In this document: positions 50,640 to 63,500 of the stretch, piece by piece
Layout of the letters: each line of letters begins with the position of its first letter
How positions within the stretch are numbered: position 1 is the stretch's first letter
From: Tetramitus jugosus
Taxonomy: Eukaryota > Heterolobosea > Eutetramitea > Acrasida > Vahlkampfiidae
Direction of reading: 5' to 3'
DNA: 64,000 nucleotides
Assembly: GCA_937625935.1 (NCBI GenBank)
Contig: OW569367.1
Location: 62,001-126,000, forward strand
Translations under genes and position numbers: made by a program
Notes under the pieces: model-generated
Told to the model about the DNA's origin: nothing
Databases searched by the model: none
Seen by the model: only the letters and a program-made list of their open reading frames with translations

Positions 50640-53600
50640 TCAATTGGCCTTTTGTGTTGCTTTGACTTGATTCCATTTGGTATTGAGTTCAGTCTTTGCT
50701 GCAGCCACCAAGCAAGAGCTAGCAATGAGGGCTGGAACGACTGCAGTGTACGTTCTGAACCAGAAGAGAGCAATGCACGGCATACCCACCCAGGCAAACG
50801 CTATTGGGATAAGCAGCACCTCTCCAATCAGTCCCATTGAGTACCCAGATCGAGCACACACACCCAGTAATCCAATGTAGGAGTGAGTAATACCGAAAAG
50901 TGGGAAGAATTTGTTGACTTCTGCTTGAGCGGAAACAACAGAGCGCAGGGTTATCCGTGTGGTTATTGCCCACCACAGCAAGTAGAATAATACCAAGTTG
51001 ATATATCCTGTAGGAAAAAGTAGCCAATTTGTGCTAAATTTCAGCAAACATCGAATTGATATCTCGTACGACTGCACTAGCATCACCTGAGGGAACAACA
51101 CGGGTATGCTGACCCCGAATAAATTAGGCGAAACTGCAGAACAAGAGCGAACAATAATAGAGGAAACACCACTCCAAAACGTCGCGAGTTGAGTGCACAA
51201 GTTGATGAGACCACCCATGGCTATTTGTCGAATAGGATACACCAGAGGCGAAAAATTCAAAAATCCAAACAGTGCCAAATACCATGTTGCCGATACATTC
51301 AAAAGGCCAAATAGAACTCGGTATGGCTCGTTCGAGTACATGAACTGATCCCACTGCTTGATTCCCAGGAAATTCCATTTAACAAGTTTCGATGTGTATC
51401 GTGGTATATTAATGCTTAGTACATCAGTCGCAGTGATTACGATGAAGAACTCTATCTGTCTCGAACAACTTCTGAGTACATCATTACTGAAAATCTCAGC
51501 AAGTGTATCTTGAGCTCTTGGATAAGTTCTAAAATAAAATCGTATGCTGTTGTACACATATAGAGGTCCCACAAGAATCGTCGCCAGCAAAATGAGCGGA
51601 AGCATGAAAAATCGATAGAAATGTGTCCATGCATCCAACGCCTCGTCTGCCATCATAACTCGGAATCCATTGTCGTAATCATTCTCCTCAGGAGAGAGAG
51701 TTTTCTTTGGTTGTCGTGCCAAATACTCCACGATGTATCTCTCTTTGTATGGATTGCCTGAAAAAGCACTCCAAACAATTCCAGAAAATGTTCTTTGGTT
51801 GACTGTCTCACGCATCAAAACGCTATGATAGAGACTTCTATTTCCTCGCCTCTCTGTATTCGGTAAACGAGTATCAATTGACTCATTCTCACAATAAAAT
51901 CTCCATAAGTAATTTTCATTGGAAACGTCTCTCCAATTCTTACAGACAAGGGCGCTGTTGCAGGTTTCTCTTGGCTCTAAATATGCGAAAGCACTTGCTA
52001 ATATTTCAGATGGAAGAACATTGATGTTAAAGTCTCGTTGTTGTATCTTCCTTGATTCAGTAAAGACTCCTTGTCTCTCATTTTGTTTCATCTTAATTAG
52101 GTATCTAACATATCGAACAATTCGTCTTGTTGTTTCTACTGAATGGAAAATGGTGTAAAAGATAAACAAGGTATTCAATAGACATTGAATATCAAGTAGG
52201 AGAGAATAAACTTGTTTGGCCAGGATTTTCCTTATGTTGCCAAATCCTTCTGCTTTCAATGCCCATAACAACAATGGCACTCTGTATACTGTGGCGACAA
52301 CAATAACACCATACAGCACAGTTATAGCATCAATTGCGGTCGAAGCAGTTGTTCTAGTCATACCAAGTCTTCTTTCCTCGTCGGTTGTTGCAAAGTACAA
52401 CACGTTGAAGAAATTATACAACCTGAATGGCATAATTACACTCGACAGAAATGCAACTGAAACAATTGGTAAATCAATAGCCAGTTGTTTTGCCTGGACT
52501 AGAATAAAATCTCGGAATGATTCTCGTTTCTTTGGTGATCTGCAGTAGGCAACAACATATCGTATTCTATAGGTACTCGACACTACAAACAGGGTTACGA
52601 AAATATAGGGAACATCTATCAACATTTCGACAAAATTATTGAACACCAATCTACGTCGTTCGGAGGCGTTCGAGCACTTCATTAGGGACTGAAGTATATA
52701 CGTCACTCTCCACAAGGATAAAGGCGTCATTATTATGAATGGTATGTCAACAATTAACTCGTAAAATTCTCGAAATACAGCAGCATGAATAAATATTGTT
52801 GTTCCCTCTTTCCATCTTAGAGCTAGAAGGGACAGAATCACCTTGCACCTCCAACTACACAACACGACGATTGTGCACAACATACATGGAATATCAAGAA
52901 TGGTCAACAAAGTGGATAATCCAAGAGCTAACATTCTCTTCCTATAGTCCTTTTCCTCTTGGAGTAACTTTCTGATATAGCCAATCCTCCACACAGCAAA
53001 AGATGATAAAATAACCAATAATATGAGTGGTATATCCTTGATGAGCTCATAGAAAACTATGAATAACTTCTTATGGGTTTGAATAGCTTGTGACAACTCT
53101 AATGATTGCACCAATATGGTGTCTTCTTTGAGAATTTTAACAATACTTGGTGCTCTCCACATAGTGACCATGACAATTATTGAAGATATGCATGCTACAA
53201 CATCAAGTAATATGCACAAAGTCTGCACACTGATAGCTTTCAGAACTAATTTCTTCTTATTGGGCAAATGAGCACTCATTTTGATTAACCGAATCGTAAT
53301 TGGGAGTCGGTACATTGTGAATACAACAACATATGTGCAAATAATGAAAGGAATCTGCAATGGTAATAGGGCGGCATTTTTCATGCACGAGTATCGGTAC
53401 TTATCTCTTAATTCTTCCTCTGACAACAATCGTGTTTCAGGTACAGCGTGATCCCCGTCTTCCAGCACTGAGTTTGCTTGCTCTTCTTTCTTCTTTCTAA
53501 ACTCATTCACACAGGCCTTGTATCTCTGGTAGTAGCTTGCCAGTGTTAAGAGATGAAGCAAAGAAGAAGTCAATAAAATAACAGATATGACAAATGGCAC

Positions 53601-55076
53601 ATCTAAATAGGCTTGCTTAAATTGACGCAGGCATATACGTCTTCGTTCCCTTGCAGCAGACGCTTGAAAAACAGAATAAATTAAGTAAGGCAACCTCCAC
53701 AACGATAGAACAGCTACTAGGATATGCGGCAAGTCAACGAGCTGCTCGCCAACCTCTCTCAACATCACATATCTCATGTGCTTATCGCCTCGATGTGCAA
53801 TCTTACTGTACAGGTTCGGAACTCTGTACAAAAATAAGAAGACTACAACTGAGCATAACATACAAATACTATCAAGAATAATATCAAGTGCAGCGGCCAT
53901 TATAATCTCGTGTGGATCGATAGCAGAATAACTTTGATCTTTCCATAATTCTTCCAACTTTCTTTGTACAGGTCGTATCTTGTAAACAGACAAGCATACC
54001 AAAATTGATGACAATACCATCGGTATATCAAGAAGAGCGGCTGCCAATTGATAGGCAATAATATGTCTAAGCTTAGACGATCCTAGCTTGTTAAAGTAAT
54101 GAACGAACGAGTACCACCTCCAGACCATTGGTACCAAAACCAAGCCCATGATGATAAATGGTATATCGATCACAGCTTCTCTGACAAATTCAATCGCTAC
54201 AAACACTCGCTTATCAACATCAGCGTTGTACAAATCGATCAAGTACTTTTTAGTTCTGTAAGGAAACAGAACACACAAAATAAGTGTGAAATAAAGGATT
54301 GGTGTTTCCACAAAGGCCTTCATCTCTTGAACTACCAGAACCTCGCCAAAACTAATGTTTCGTTGTCCAGTTGGTGGTGGAGGTGCAGGTGCTGCTGTAC
54401 CTATAATCTGTTGTGGTGAATACTTCCTGATCGAACGATAAACGTGCCCTATTCTTGAAACATTGATCAATAGAATTGGAGACAATGCCAATCCAATCAC
54501 AATCAATATCGAGAGAATCAAATGTTTGAGGCACTGATTGGTCACTTCTCTTGGCTTTGCCCGAGACAAGTCTGCGAAAAATGCAGGTATTCTCACAATG
54601 AACCCATGACCCAGAATCGACAGCAAGAACCCAAGCATCTCCCACTGCAACAGCATCATATCCCAGAACATTTTCGCACGATCTATCTGGCCACCCAACA
54701 GAAAATGCGCTCTCTCGTACATGACCACTGACATGATCAATGAAAACGAAATGGATAACCATCGAACGAACGCAGACTCCTGCAACAGCAACGACAAGTG
54801 ATACAAATAAGTGAAAATGGCATAGAGACTCAGTAGACCCAATGGCAAGAACATTAAGCTCAACACATATCTCACAGGTATCAAAAAGTAGTGCGAGATT
54901 GCATTGCCATTCTCTCGATGCTGGTAGGAACCATATTTGAGCACATTGACTTTGTAAACAAAGTAGTGCAAGAAGCAAAACGGTGCTCCAATCACCAACG
55001 CAACACCATCGAATATTTTACAGCAGACAGTGATCAGAAATTGGAGAACGATCACAACTAACGGGGCATCCCTCAT
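50640..55076 (-). CDS. Giant multi-pass membrane protein with 14 helical repeats and an F-box
   Basis: 1478 aa in a single exon. Residues about 150-1000 hold some 14 related units, each a hydrophobic helix with a core like h-h-D-[IVL]-P-h-I followed about 13 residues later by [WY]-R-h-P (for example VIDIPFIIMGLVLVPMVWRW and ELIVDIPFIIMTPLSLWRV). Between them lie basic amphipathic linkers. An F-box follows at about 1015-1060 (NVLPSEILASAFAYLEP, then ALVCKNWRDVSNENYLW). Four to five further helices complete the protein. The F-box would bind Skp1 and recruit a cullin ligase to a membrane. No known family combines these parts. Confidence 0.8.
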   Translation of the reverse strand: MRDAPLVVIVLQFLITVCCKIFDGVALVIGAPFCFLHYFVYKVNVLKYGSYQHRENGNAISHYFLIPVRYVLSLMFLPLGLLSLYAIFTYLYHLSLLLQESAFVRWLSISFSLIMSVVMYERAHFLLGGQIDRAKMFWDMMLLQWEMLGFLLSILGHGFIVRIPAFFADLSRAKPREVTNQCLKHLILSILIVIGLALSPILLINVSRIGHVYRSIRKYSPQQIIGTAAPAPPPPTGQRNISFGEVLVVQEMKAFVETPILYFTLILCVLFPYRTKKYLIDLYNADVDKRVFVAIEFVREAVIDIPFIIMGLVLVPMVWRWYSFVHYFNKLGSSKLRHIIAYQLAAALLDIPMVLSSILVCLSVYKIRPVQRKLEELWKDQSYSAIDPHEIIMAAALDIILDSICMLCSVVVFLFLYRVPNLYSKIAHRGDKHMRYVMLREVGEQLVDLPHILVAVLSLWRLPYLIYSVFQASAARERRRICLRQFKQAYLDVPFVISVILLTSSLLHLLTLASYYQRYKACVNEFRKKKEEQANSVLEDGDHAVPETRLLSEEELRDKYRYSCMKNAALLPLQIPFIICTYVVVFTMYRLPITIRLIKMSAHLPNKKKLVLKAISVQTLCILLDVVACISSIIVMVTMWRAPSIVKILKEDTILVQSLELSQAIQTHKKLFIVFYELIKDIPLILLVILSSFAVWRIGYIRKLLQEEKDYRKRMLALGLSTLLTILDIPCMLCTIVVLCSWRCKVILSLLALRWKEGTTIFIHAAVFREFYELIVDIPFIIMTPLSLWRVTYILQSLMKCSNASERRRLVFNNFVEMLIDVPYIFVTLFVVSSTYRIRYVVAYCRSPKKRESFRDFILVQAKQLAIDLPIVSVAFLSSVIMPFRLYNFFNVLYFATTDEERRLGMTRTTASTAIDAITVLYGVIVVATVYRVPLLLWALKAEGFGNIRKILAKQVYSLLLDIQCLLNTLFIFYTIFHSVETTRRIVRYVRYLIKMKQNERQGVFTESRKIQQRDFNINVLPSEILASAFAYLEPRETCNSALVCKNWRDVSNENYLWRFYCENESIDTRLPNTERRGNRSLYHSVLMRETVNQRTFSGIVWSAFSGNPYKERYIVEYLARQPKKTLSPEENDYDNGFRVMMADEALDAWTHFYRFFMLPLILLATILVGPLYVYNSIRFYFRTYPRAQDTLAEIFSNDVLRSCSRQIEFFIVITATDVLSINIPRYTSKLVKWNFLGIKQWDQFMYSNEPYRVLFGLLNVSATWYLALFGFLNFSPLVYPIRQIAMGGLINLCTQLATFWSGVSSIIVRSCSAVSPNLFGVSIPVLFPQVMLVQSYEISIRCLLKFSTNWLLFPTGYINLVLFYLLWWAITTRITLRSVVSAQAEVNKFFPLFGITHSYIGLLGVCARSGYSMGLIGEVLLIPIAFAWVGMPCIALFWFRTYTAVVPALIASSCLVAAAKTELNTKWNQVKATQKAN

Positions 55077-55335
55077 TGTATGTTGTTAGTATTTTGAATC
55101 GTTGTTGATTGAGTTGCTGGTGAAGTAAGTTGGTTGTTGTGTACAATGTTTTGTGCAATTGATGGCCTCCGAAAAACTCTTGGGGTACTCTTGGTGGGGA
55201 ACAGTCATGAGATCCAAGTTCTCTCACAAAGAACAAAGTGAACAAGAGATAAAAACAATCAAGAACTTGTCAAAAATAAAAAATTGATAGATGGTCACTA
55301 CAGATTACTGGCTGAGTTGATTATGTTTGTTGTGC

Positions 55336-56445
55336 TTATTTTTGTTGTTGTTGACCCTGTGCCTCCTTTGGTTGTTGCTTGCCAGATGTGAACTCTGCGA
55401 CTGAAACCTCCCCGCAGTCCTTGATAAACAATCGCTTCAATGGCTTATCGTTGCGATCTTTTGGTGCTCTCTCAATCATATGAACAAGGTCCATGCCTTG
55501 AATGACCTTGCCGAGAACAACATGCTTTCCGTTGAGCCATGGCGTGTCTGCTGTTGTAATAAAGAACTGAGAGCTATTGGTGTTGGGACCTGCGTTGGCC
55601 ATACTAACACAACCAACAAAATGCTTCACAGCAAAGTTTTCATCAGCAAATCTACGTCCGTAAATGGAATTTCCACCGGTACCGTTGCCCTTGGTGATAT
55701 CACCTCCCTGAATCATAAAGTTTGGAATGACTCTGTGAAATGGTGAATTCTTGAACGTTAATTGTTCGTTTGTGTTGGATGCCAAAACTCTAAAGTTCTC
55801 CACAGTCTTTGGAACCGTGTTACCAAACAGACCAATCACAATTCTGCCCAAATCTCTCACTGAACCATCATCCTGTTGCTGTGCGACCTCAAAATAAACA
55901 ATTTTGGTAATGGCAACCGTAGCATTCTCATTGTCCACAGTCAAAAAGTCTGCGGATGGTGGTGATGCACCATGTTGCTGTTCTTCTCTTCTGAGATCAT
56001 TCAACAATCTCTCTTGATCCTGTTGATACTGCTCATCCAACATTTCCTTCTCCATTTTCTCTCTGACTCTCTCTCCGTACATGAGCTTGTAAATAATGTA
56101 ACCAATGAAACCAAATGTCAAGTGAACAAAACGGAATTTGAAACCTTGTCCAAACGGATTCCAACCTGATTCAGCAAAACGACTCTGCTTCAACTGTCTT
56201 GATTCTCTCTGAGATTCAGAGGTTGTCTTCTTGGAAAAGTAGTTTTCTGCTTGAAATGCTGTGTTTGTTGAGAAGAAAGCTCTATTGTTGTTCATGCTAC
56301 TTGTTGTTGTTGGTGTCATCATCAACAATGGCATGTGCGTGTTGTGATTGAGAACATTCTTGTAAGAAGCTGATGTGAACAAGTTGGTGGAGCGATAGAG
56401 GTTGGTTGGTTTGCGAGTCAACAGAACTGCAGATTGCTTGAGCAT
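55336..56445 (-). CDS. Mitochondrial membrane-anchored cyclophilin
   Basis: 369 aa from ATG 56445, preferred over the longer frame because [20 protein letters not shown] is a mitochondrial presequence-like start. A transmembrane helix ([19 protein letters not shown]) near residue 115 is followed by a Gln/Glu coiled stretch and the cyclophilin domain. The conserved core [30 protein letters not shown] and [13 protein letters not shown] is present. The PPIase Arg and Phe of F-H-R-V-I-P and the Gln of S-Q-F-F-I are kept. It would isomerise prolyl bonds during folding. It is tandem to another cyclophilin gene. Confidence 0.88.
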   Translation of the reverse strand: MLKQSAVLLTRKPTNLYRSTNLFTSASYKNVLNHNTHMPLLMMTPTTTSSMNNNRAFFSTNTAFQAENYFSKKTTSESQRESRQLKQSRFAESGWNPFGQGFKFRFVHLTFGFIGYIIYKLMYGERVREKMEKEMLDEQYQQDQERLLNDLRREEQQHGASPPSADFLTVDNENATVAITKIVYFEVAQQQDDGSVRDLGRIVIGLFGNTVPKTVENFRVLASNTNEQLTFKNSPFHRVIPNFMIQGGDITKGNGTGGNSIYGRRFADENFAVKHFVGCVSMANAGPNTNSSQFFITTADTPWLNGKHVVLGKVIQGMDLVHMIERAPKDRNDKPLKRLFIKDCGEVSVAEFTSGKQQPKEAQGQQQQK

Positions 56446-56658
56446 TCTTGATGTTTGTTGTTTTTGATGTTTTCTTGCTTGCGGGTGATCTGGTGTCTTT
56501 TCAACTGTTGTTGTTGGCGATGGAATGTTTTTTGTTGTAAAAGGCAAATGCATCTCGGCAAAACTTAGCCATTGCATTATCACGCCGGAGAGACACAAAG
56601 TGAAGCTCAAGGTACACACGCAGCATGACGGAATCTGAAAAGCATTTTGGGATCAACT

Positions 56659-57246
56659 TTACTTGTTGGTGATTTGACCGCAGTCAGAGATGGAAATTCT
56701 TTGCTTGGTAGCTCCAGAGTGAGAGCCATAGGACTCCATGGACTTCAACACCTGGAAGCTCTTGTCATCAGCGACTTGACCAAAGACAGTGTGCTTTCCG
56801 TCCAACCATGGGCATGGGATAAAAGTAATAAAGAATTGAGATCCGTTGGTGTGTGGTCCAGCATTGGCCATGCTCAACAAACCACCATCCGTGTGCTTTG
56901 CAACAAAGTTCTCATCAGGGAATGTTCTTCCATAGATTGATTCACCACCAGTACCATTTCCATTGGTAAAGTCACCACCTTGCGCCATGAATTCAGGGAT
57001 AATTCTGTGGAAGGAACTACCCTTGTAGTGCAATGGCTTTCCAGACTTTCCAATGCCCTTCTCTCCAGTGCACAGAGCTCTAAAGTTTTCAGCAGTTTTT
57101 GGAGCAATGTCATCAAACAGATCAAATTCAATGCGTCCAGCAGACTTTCCGGCAATATCAATGTCAAAGAAGACTCTTGGGCGAATCAAGGTGGTTTTTG
57201 TGGCGTAGAGTCTGGTGGTTGATTTCAAGATGTGGAAGGTGCTCAT
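56659..57246 (-). CDS. Cyclophilin-type peptidyl-prolyl isomerase, putative mitochondrial
   Basis: 195 aa. The N-terminus [20 protein letters not shown] is Arg/Lys/Ser/Thr-rich and acid-free, a probable mitochondrial presequence. The domain is a canonical cyclophilin A type: [66 protein letters not shown] and [12 protein letters not shown]. All active-site residues are intact. The gene is followed by a second, membrane-anchored cyclophilin 213 bp downstream on the same strand. Confidence 0.92.
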   Translation of the reverse strand: MSTFHILKSTTRLYATKTTLIRPRVFFDIDIAGKSAGRIEFDLFDDIAPKTAENFRALCTGEKGIGKSGKPLHYKGSSFHRIIPEFMAQGGDFTNGNGTGGESIYGRTFPDENFVAKHTDGGLLSMANAGPHTNGSQFFITFIPCPWLDGKHTVFGQVADDKSFQVLKSMESYGSHSGATKQRISISDCGQITNK

Positions 57247-57508
57247 TGTTGTTGTCGATGTGTGTTTCTTTTGTGTGGTGTGCTTTTCTTGTATGAAGCT
57301 TCCCTAGGCGGATAATTAGACAAATTGTTTTTCGCGATCTTGTTGTAAAATTAACCCGGACGAGTTAGTCCGATTGCATGGGCAAAGAGCAAGACGCTTT
57401 TTTTTGGAGTTGTGAATGAACAACTGAGACAACGACTCCATACAGACAATAGGCACCCCATATATTCTTTGTGAAACAGCCATCATACTCTCATTACACA
57501 GCATTATC

Positions 57509-60500
57509 ATGCATCCATCAAGAAAGCGCTCTCAATCAGACGCTTCCAATCCAAATCTCCCACCACAACAGCAACATGCAGCTGACATGACTCATCATCA
57601 ACCACACATGGCGCCACAACAACTTAGTATGAGAGGAACAACGACTACTACACCTCCCTCCACAGGATCTTATCAAAGCTATCAACCAACCTCATCAACT
57701 TACATGCAACAGCAAGCTTCATTTGGTGGTGGCAGTGTCTATCCTCCTCATCAGCAACAACCACAACCACCACAACATCACGTGCTCAGTTATCAGCACC
57801 ATCAGCAACCACAACAAGCTTCAACCTATCATCACCCTCAATATCCACACAGTCGATCTTCTCCTGTTCCCCAATCATCACAACAACATCATCAGCAACA
57901 GATCTCACCCATTTCTTCACAACAACAACAATTCTATCCTCATCATCAACAATCGTCGTCCATGGCAACAACAAGCAGACAACAACAGCAAGTGCAACAA
58001 CAACACATGGTTCCATTGTCTCAATCTGCTTCTCATCACACACAACAACATCACTTTCAACAACAACAGGTACCTTTATCATCTTCACCACCACTTGCAC
58101 AACAACAACAACAACAACAACAAACACTTGTCAACACTAATGAACAAAAACATATGCTCAGTGCATCGAAAGATGTCATACAGGATATCATTTCCAATTT
58201 TGAAGATAATTTTAATTATTCGCAAGAGTTGTTGGTTGCTGCACTGAATCATTTGGCCTCGGTGATGAACACGACACCAGAGCATCGCTACTATTATGTT
58301 GGATTGGCTCATTTGTGCAAATTGCACCCAAGAGTCTTTGCCAGTGAGATTGTCATTCAAAAAATGATCCAGATATTGTCGACGACACCGACTCCGCAAT
58401 CAATAACGACTGTCATTGCCAGAAAGACTGCTGGTTTAACAAGAGTATTGCTTGTGAATATTTTGATGCGTCTCTATGCTCAATCCAATGATTGGCCATT
58501 GAATTTTGTGAGGGTATGTGTGTGACTGACTGATCGACTGCATTACCAGTTGAAACAGCACTGTTTTAGCTGTTTATTCTGTTATTATTCGTTTCTTTTC
58601 GTGCTCATTTCAATCATTTGTTTTCAATTGTATTCATGTGTTTTAGGCATTTGTGGATGATAGTTTAGGTGAGAGACTATGGGTTGACAGTGATTCAGGA
58701 TACTGTAGATTATTCATCGCAAATATATTAACTATATATCAGTCAGCAGAGTCCATACGACAATTGTATCCAAATCTCGGTGACGAAGAAAGTATTATTG
58801 AACGATTTTCGAACAATGAGCAAGAGGTGATCGCTCAAACATTGGAGTACACCGTCGCGCAAGTTAGAGCAGCGATTCATCAGAGTAGGACTGGAAAGCG
58901 ACGTAATATCGAGTCACATATTATTCGCCTATGTATTAGTACAGCTTCTTTACCCGAGATACGGCTTTTGTCTTCGAGCAATCTAGAATCATGGTTGAAT
59001 CAGAGTGCGACACAGGCGAATCAAGTCGGATCGCAGCAGGCTCCAGTTTTGAAACAAGCGCGAGACTTGTTACAAAAAATGACCGTATACATGCAAAATT
59101 CAGCGGACCCAATGGATCACGAAGCATTCAATAACTTGGTTTCAATGAAACTCAAATCCGTCCTATCAAACTATTACCTGGAAACGATATCGAAGATGAT
59201 GGTAAGTGAGGGCTATCAAGCGATTGCCATCCAGCACTTTCTCACAAACGAGTGTCAATCCTATAGAAATGCAACGTCAGCCGCCAGCTCTATGAATTAT
59301 TTTAAAACTTTTATTCATATTTATCGAGCGATACCTGAGCACGGTGCTTTACAATTAGGTCATGTATTACAAGGAATGGCCGCTACCGATCAATATCAAC
59401 CACATTTACGGCCGTTGATTAGGAGAATCGTAAAGAATCTACTTCCCCTCGGATTGGATTTTGTAGAGTTATGTTCTAGTTTATTAACGGCTAGAGAACA
59501 AATGATTCAGCAGCCTTTAGAGATTAGAGAGAAGTGGATCAATTGTCTAGTAGATTTGGTGTGCTTTGTATGCGCATCATGCAAGATCTATTACACAAAG
59601 GATATGACGTTTGACATATACGAGCAAGTATCTACCGTGTGTAGTCGATGTATGGAGTGGTGCAAGCTTGTATTACCGACTTATTTGCCCGAGTTGTCGC
59701 GCAACCAATATGTTACACTTGTCACACATTTCTTGTTTCTGAAGCCACCACATGCTTATCTCCCACAAGATAACATAATCGAATCAGAGAAAAATCTAGT
59801 GCAGGCAATGATCAACGAATTACCTGTTCAAGAATCGACCATTTTGGATTTGGAGATTCTGTGCTTAACAATGGGACGCCTAAGCAACGAAGCAGCATTG
59901 GATATCCTGTTTTCTATCATACATCGAGCAGCCTTTTATTCTGTTGTTAGCGGAAAGAATTGTCTGATGGTACGCAATACTGACATAGTCGTCGGATTGT
60001 TGCAGTGTACTTTTTCTGATTTACCGTCCTGGTTTCCTCAAGACTCAAAACCAGTCATTCTCCCTGAGAGTATAGTTATTGCTATACGCCACCTATTTTG
60101 GAGATCGTGCAAGATTTTGTTAATATTGACATCGTTCAATTCTTCTATATCGATTGAGGTAATGAAACTACCAACTATGAAGTTACTGGTGGAGAGCACG
60201 ATCAAGAATCAATTACCAGATTTAGAGAAGATGCACGATGATGAACACGTTCTTGAATATGAAAGAGAGATGATTCAATACTATAGCAGAGAAATGTATG
60301 ATCGTGTGAATCAGTACCAAATTAATGTGGAGTTATTCAAGAATGGAGTGAGTGATCTCTCACCTTTTCTAAATTACTTTATAGCTATTAATCCGTATTC
60401 GGATACCAGAATTCCTCCAGTCGAGGAGATAGGACATTTTATTAAGCTAGAGAAAGATCTCCGACTTGGTAGTTCCCTTCGAAACAGCAGAGATCCTGAT

Positions 60501-63500
60501 TTACTTTCTGATGTTATGAAGCACGAGGGATCACTGCAGTCTCTATCATGGCTAACATCTATTATCCATAATGACATCAGTACTCTATCCATATTACCAG
60601 CACCAATCTTGTGCGAGTTGTTTTTAGCGTCAGTTTCTAAGAAAGATCGAGCAAGTAATGAATTGATAACGAGAATGATCGCTCGATTGTGCGAATGGTT
60701 ATTCAATTCAAGTGTTGAGAACTCGTATCAAGTTCTTTCATTTTTCTCTGCCAAACTGGCAGATCCATCTGACAACTCACGTCGCCTGACCAAACAATGC
60801 CTCAGAAGACTACTTGGTCAAGATGACATATATCAAATTGATACACCTCTGGATATGATGGGGACAGCGACCAAACAGTCCCATTATGGAGTTGCTACAA
60901 AGCAATATAGTTGGATGAACAAGATACCAACGCTTATTTGTTGGCCACAATTTCAGATTTCGTTGTGGAATACCTTTACATCATTGCTCAAATGTGATAC
61001 TGATCTCTCCTTTATTGCTGCTTTAACTGAGTTTATGTATGTGTACAAGGTGAAGGGTGCATTTGATATTTCGCTTGTTCTGAGTGATATGATTATCAAT
61101 CGTCAGTATTTGAGCCGAGAGATATTCTCGACATTGGTTCATGCACTCCCATATCATTCAATGGTTCAACGGATATTTGTTGAGGCGTATACGCACATCC
61201 AAAATGATCAAGCAGCATTATCTCGTTCTTTCGAACCTTCATTAACCACCATATTGCGCAGTAACGAACGAGAGATTTGTATGCCAACAACATACTTGCA
61301 AGGTTTAATTTCTTTTGTGCTGTTGCCTTTACCACCGAGCTCTAAACACCTAGAATTTAGTGATCCTATGATCACGGCAATAAGTTCTCTTTTTGGAAAA
61401 GGTGTTCGAGTGATAATGAGACAAGGAATTCCAACAGATGAAGTTTTGCTTACTGATGCCTTGTCAAAGAAGCTTCTTCTCACGAATTCCTCTTTACTGA
61501 TTCGTAAAGCATTAGAATCAGTGAGTGTTGAGGGAATGATACAGGTTTTATGTTCATTCGGTGCTTCTGAGAAGTGCATACATTTTATTAAGGAGGCGAT
61601 ACACAATCGATACTTACAAACTCCAGACGGTCGACAACACTTAGGTCAGTATTTTAGTAGGATGAATCAGTACGAATTTTCGCAGTTACTTGATTGTCTA
61701 GGTGAAAACAAGGACGATCCTCTTTACAATTTTGTTCGAACATTAGCGACACAGTCAGAACATGTGTCAGACAAACTTCAACTGATTGATGAACTGGGCA
61801 ATGTGATCCAAGATTCGACTGACTCATGTAAATCAGGTGATAAGCCTTCCTCAAGGGTAGAAACAACCTTCGTTAGACAGATTATCGAAAGAGGTCTTCT
61901 TAAAGGCGAGTTGGATGAGTTGCATATCCTAATTTCAGCATTATTTACTGGAACAGTTGAAAGTGACGAACAATATTCTATTATTTTAAGGACTTGTGTG
62001 GACACTGTTGAACAAACGTTTATCAATTCCGACCAGACCAATATTTTATCATCAGGAAATGCTTCTGCCATTCTCGTTCCTCTGATAATATTGACTCAGA
62101 GACGTTCTGCCCAACGATCTAGTCTTGCTAACCTTAACGCGCTTGCTAGGCTTACCGATATTATAATCAGCGCATTATCATCCACAAGGAACGGTAGTTC
62201 AAGTTACAATGTTCAACAGTACATTCTTTCAACGTACTATGCAATGGAAGTGATAAGACAAAGCAAAAACACATCTGATCTTCTTAGTATTTCAACGGAT
62301 GTGATACCTGTAATGGTCGATTCCATGTTCATGAAAATAGGACAGGTGAACAATAACTTACTTGACAATTTGCCACGGTTGGTACAAATGGGCTCCGGAT
62401 TGGTAGAGGCTATCATACATCATATGGCGTTGTCCTCTTATGATGCGACTGCAATGATGCGATTCTTTGATCAAATTGGTAACCTAACGCATCTGGTTTC
62501 GAAATTGAGTTTGAAAGGCGTTTTCGCTGATATGTTGCTTCAAATCGATCCAGCCATTGAGCTTGATTCCCATAGAGACATCATTTTTACTCACAAGAGG
62601 GATTGTCGACTATTTAAGAGTCTATCGCGTATGCTCATGTGTTTAATGATCCAGAATCTTGAATTCTCTCGTGTTGTTCATTTAGTTGAGAGCAGAGACG
62701 TGGCTTGTGTAGGGAAATTTGATCAAGAACTGGACGAAGACAGCACAATGCAGTTACTAAAGAGTATAACAAGGGATGAAGCACAACAAAATACTTCAAC
62801 TATTCAACGAGAGAAGATTGCTCTTCATTGCATATTCAACTTAATGAGTCGAGGACACTCTTTGTATGATATGCTCCGGAGTACAAAATATGTCTCGTTC
62901 CTTGAATCATTCTTACACAAGGGTTGTGTGGAAATTCTCGCAAGTCAATCTCACAACACGGATCACGTTCATCAATTGCTGTTGTGGTTGTATACATGCG
63001 ATCCTGATTCACCATTTGACAAATATTTCAGTCACCAGGAGCAAGAGAAGATATTCTCTGATTTGACCAACAGTGACACACTTCCTTTTTTAACAACAAA
63101 ATTGGATAAGATGATGCATCGAATTGGTCGAGTGTTGATGAACCAACAGGTGCAGTATAATCAAGGAGCACTAAAGGCTGATATCCAAGTGTTTGCCCAT
63201 TCCCTTTTGCGTCAAACTGCTTTTAGACATCCATATATTGTTCTGCGCTATCTCAATAGTATTTTGGCACTATTAGAACCAGTTGACTCAATCACTCTTG
63301 GATCGGAGATTCCACTCTCAGTCATCACAGTATACACTCAAGTGTTGAGCATAATGGATGCTCTGCGACCTAATATCTTCACTACAAAGTCAATCTCAGA
63401 GCTGTTGACCAAATCACTCGGTTTATATTTTGAATTGCTCAATTCCGCAACCGTGGCACAACATGATGCACTTTTACCACTTGTGAGCCACTTTATTGAC

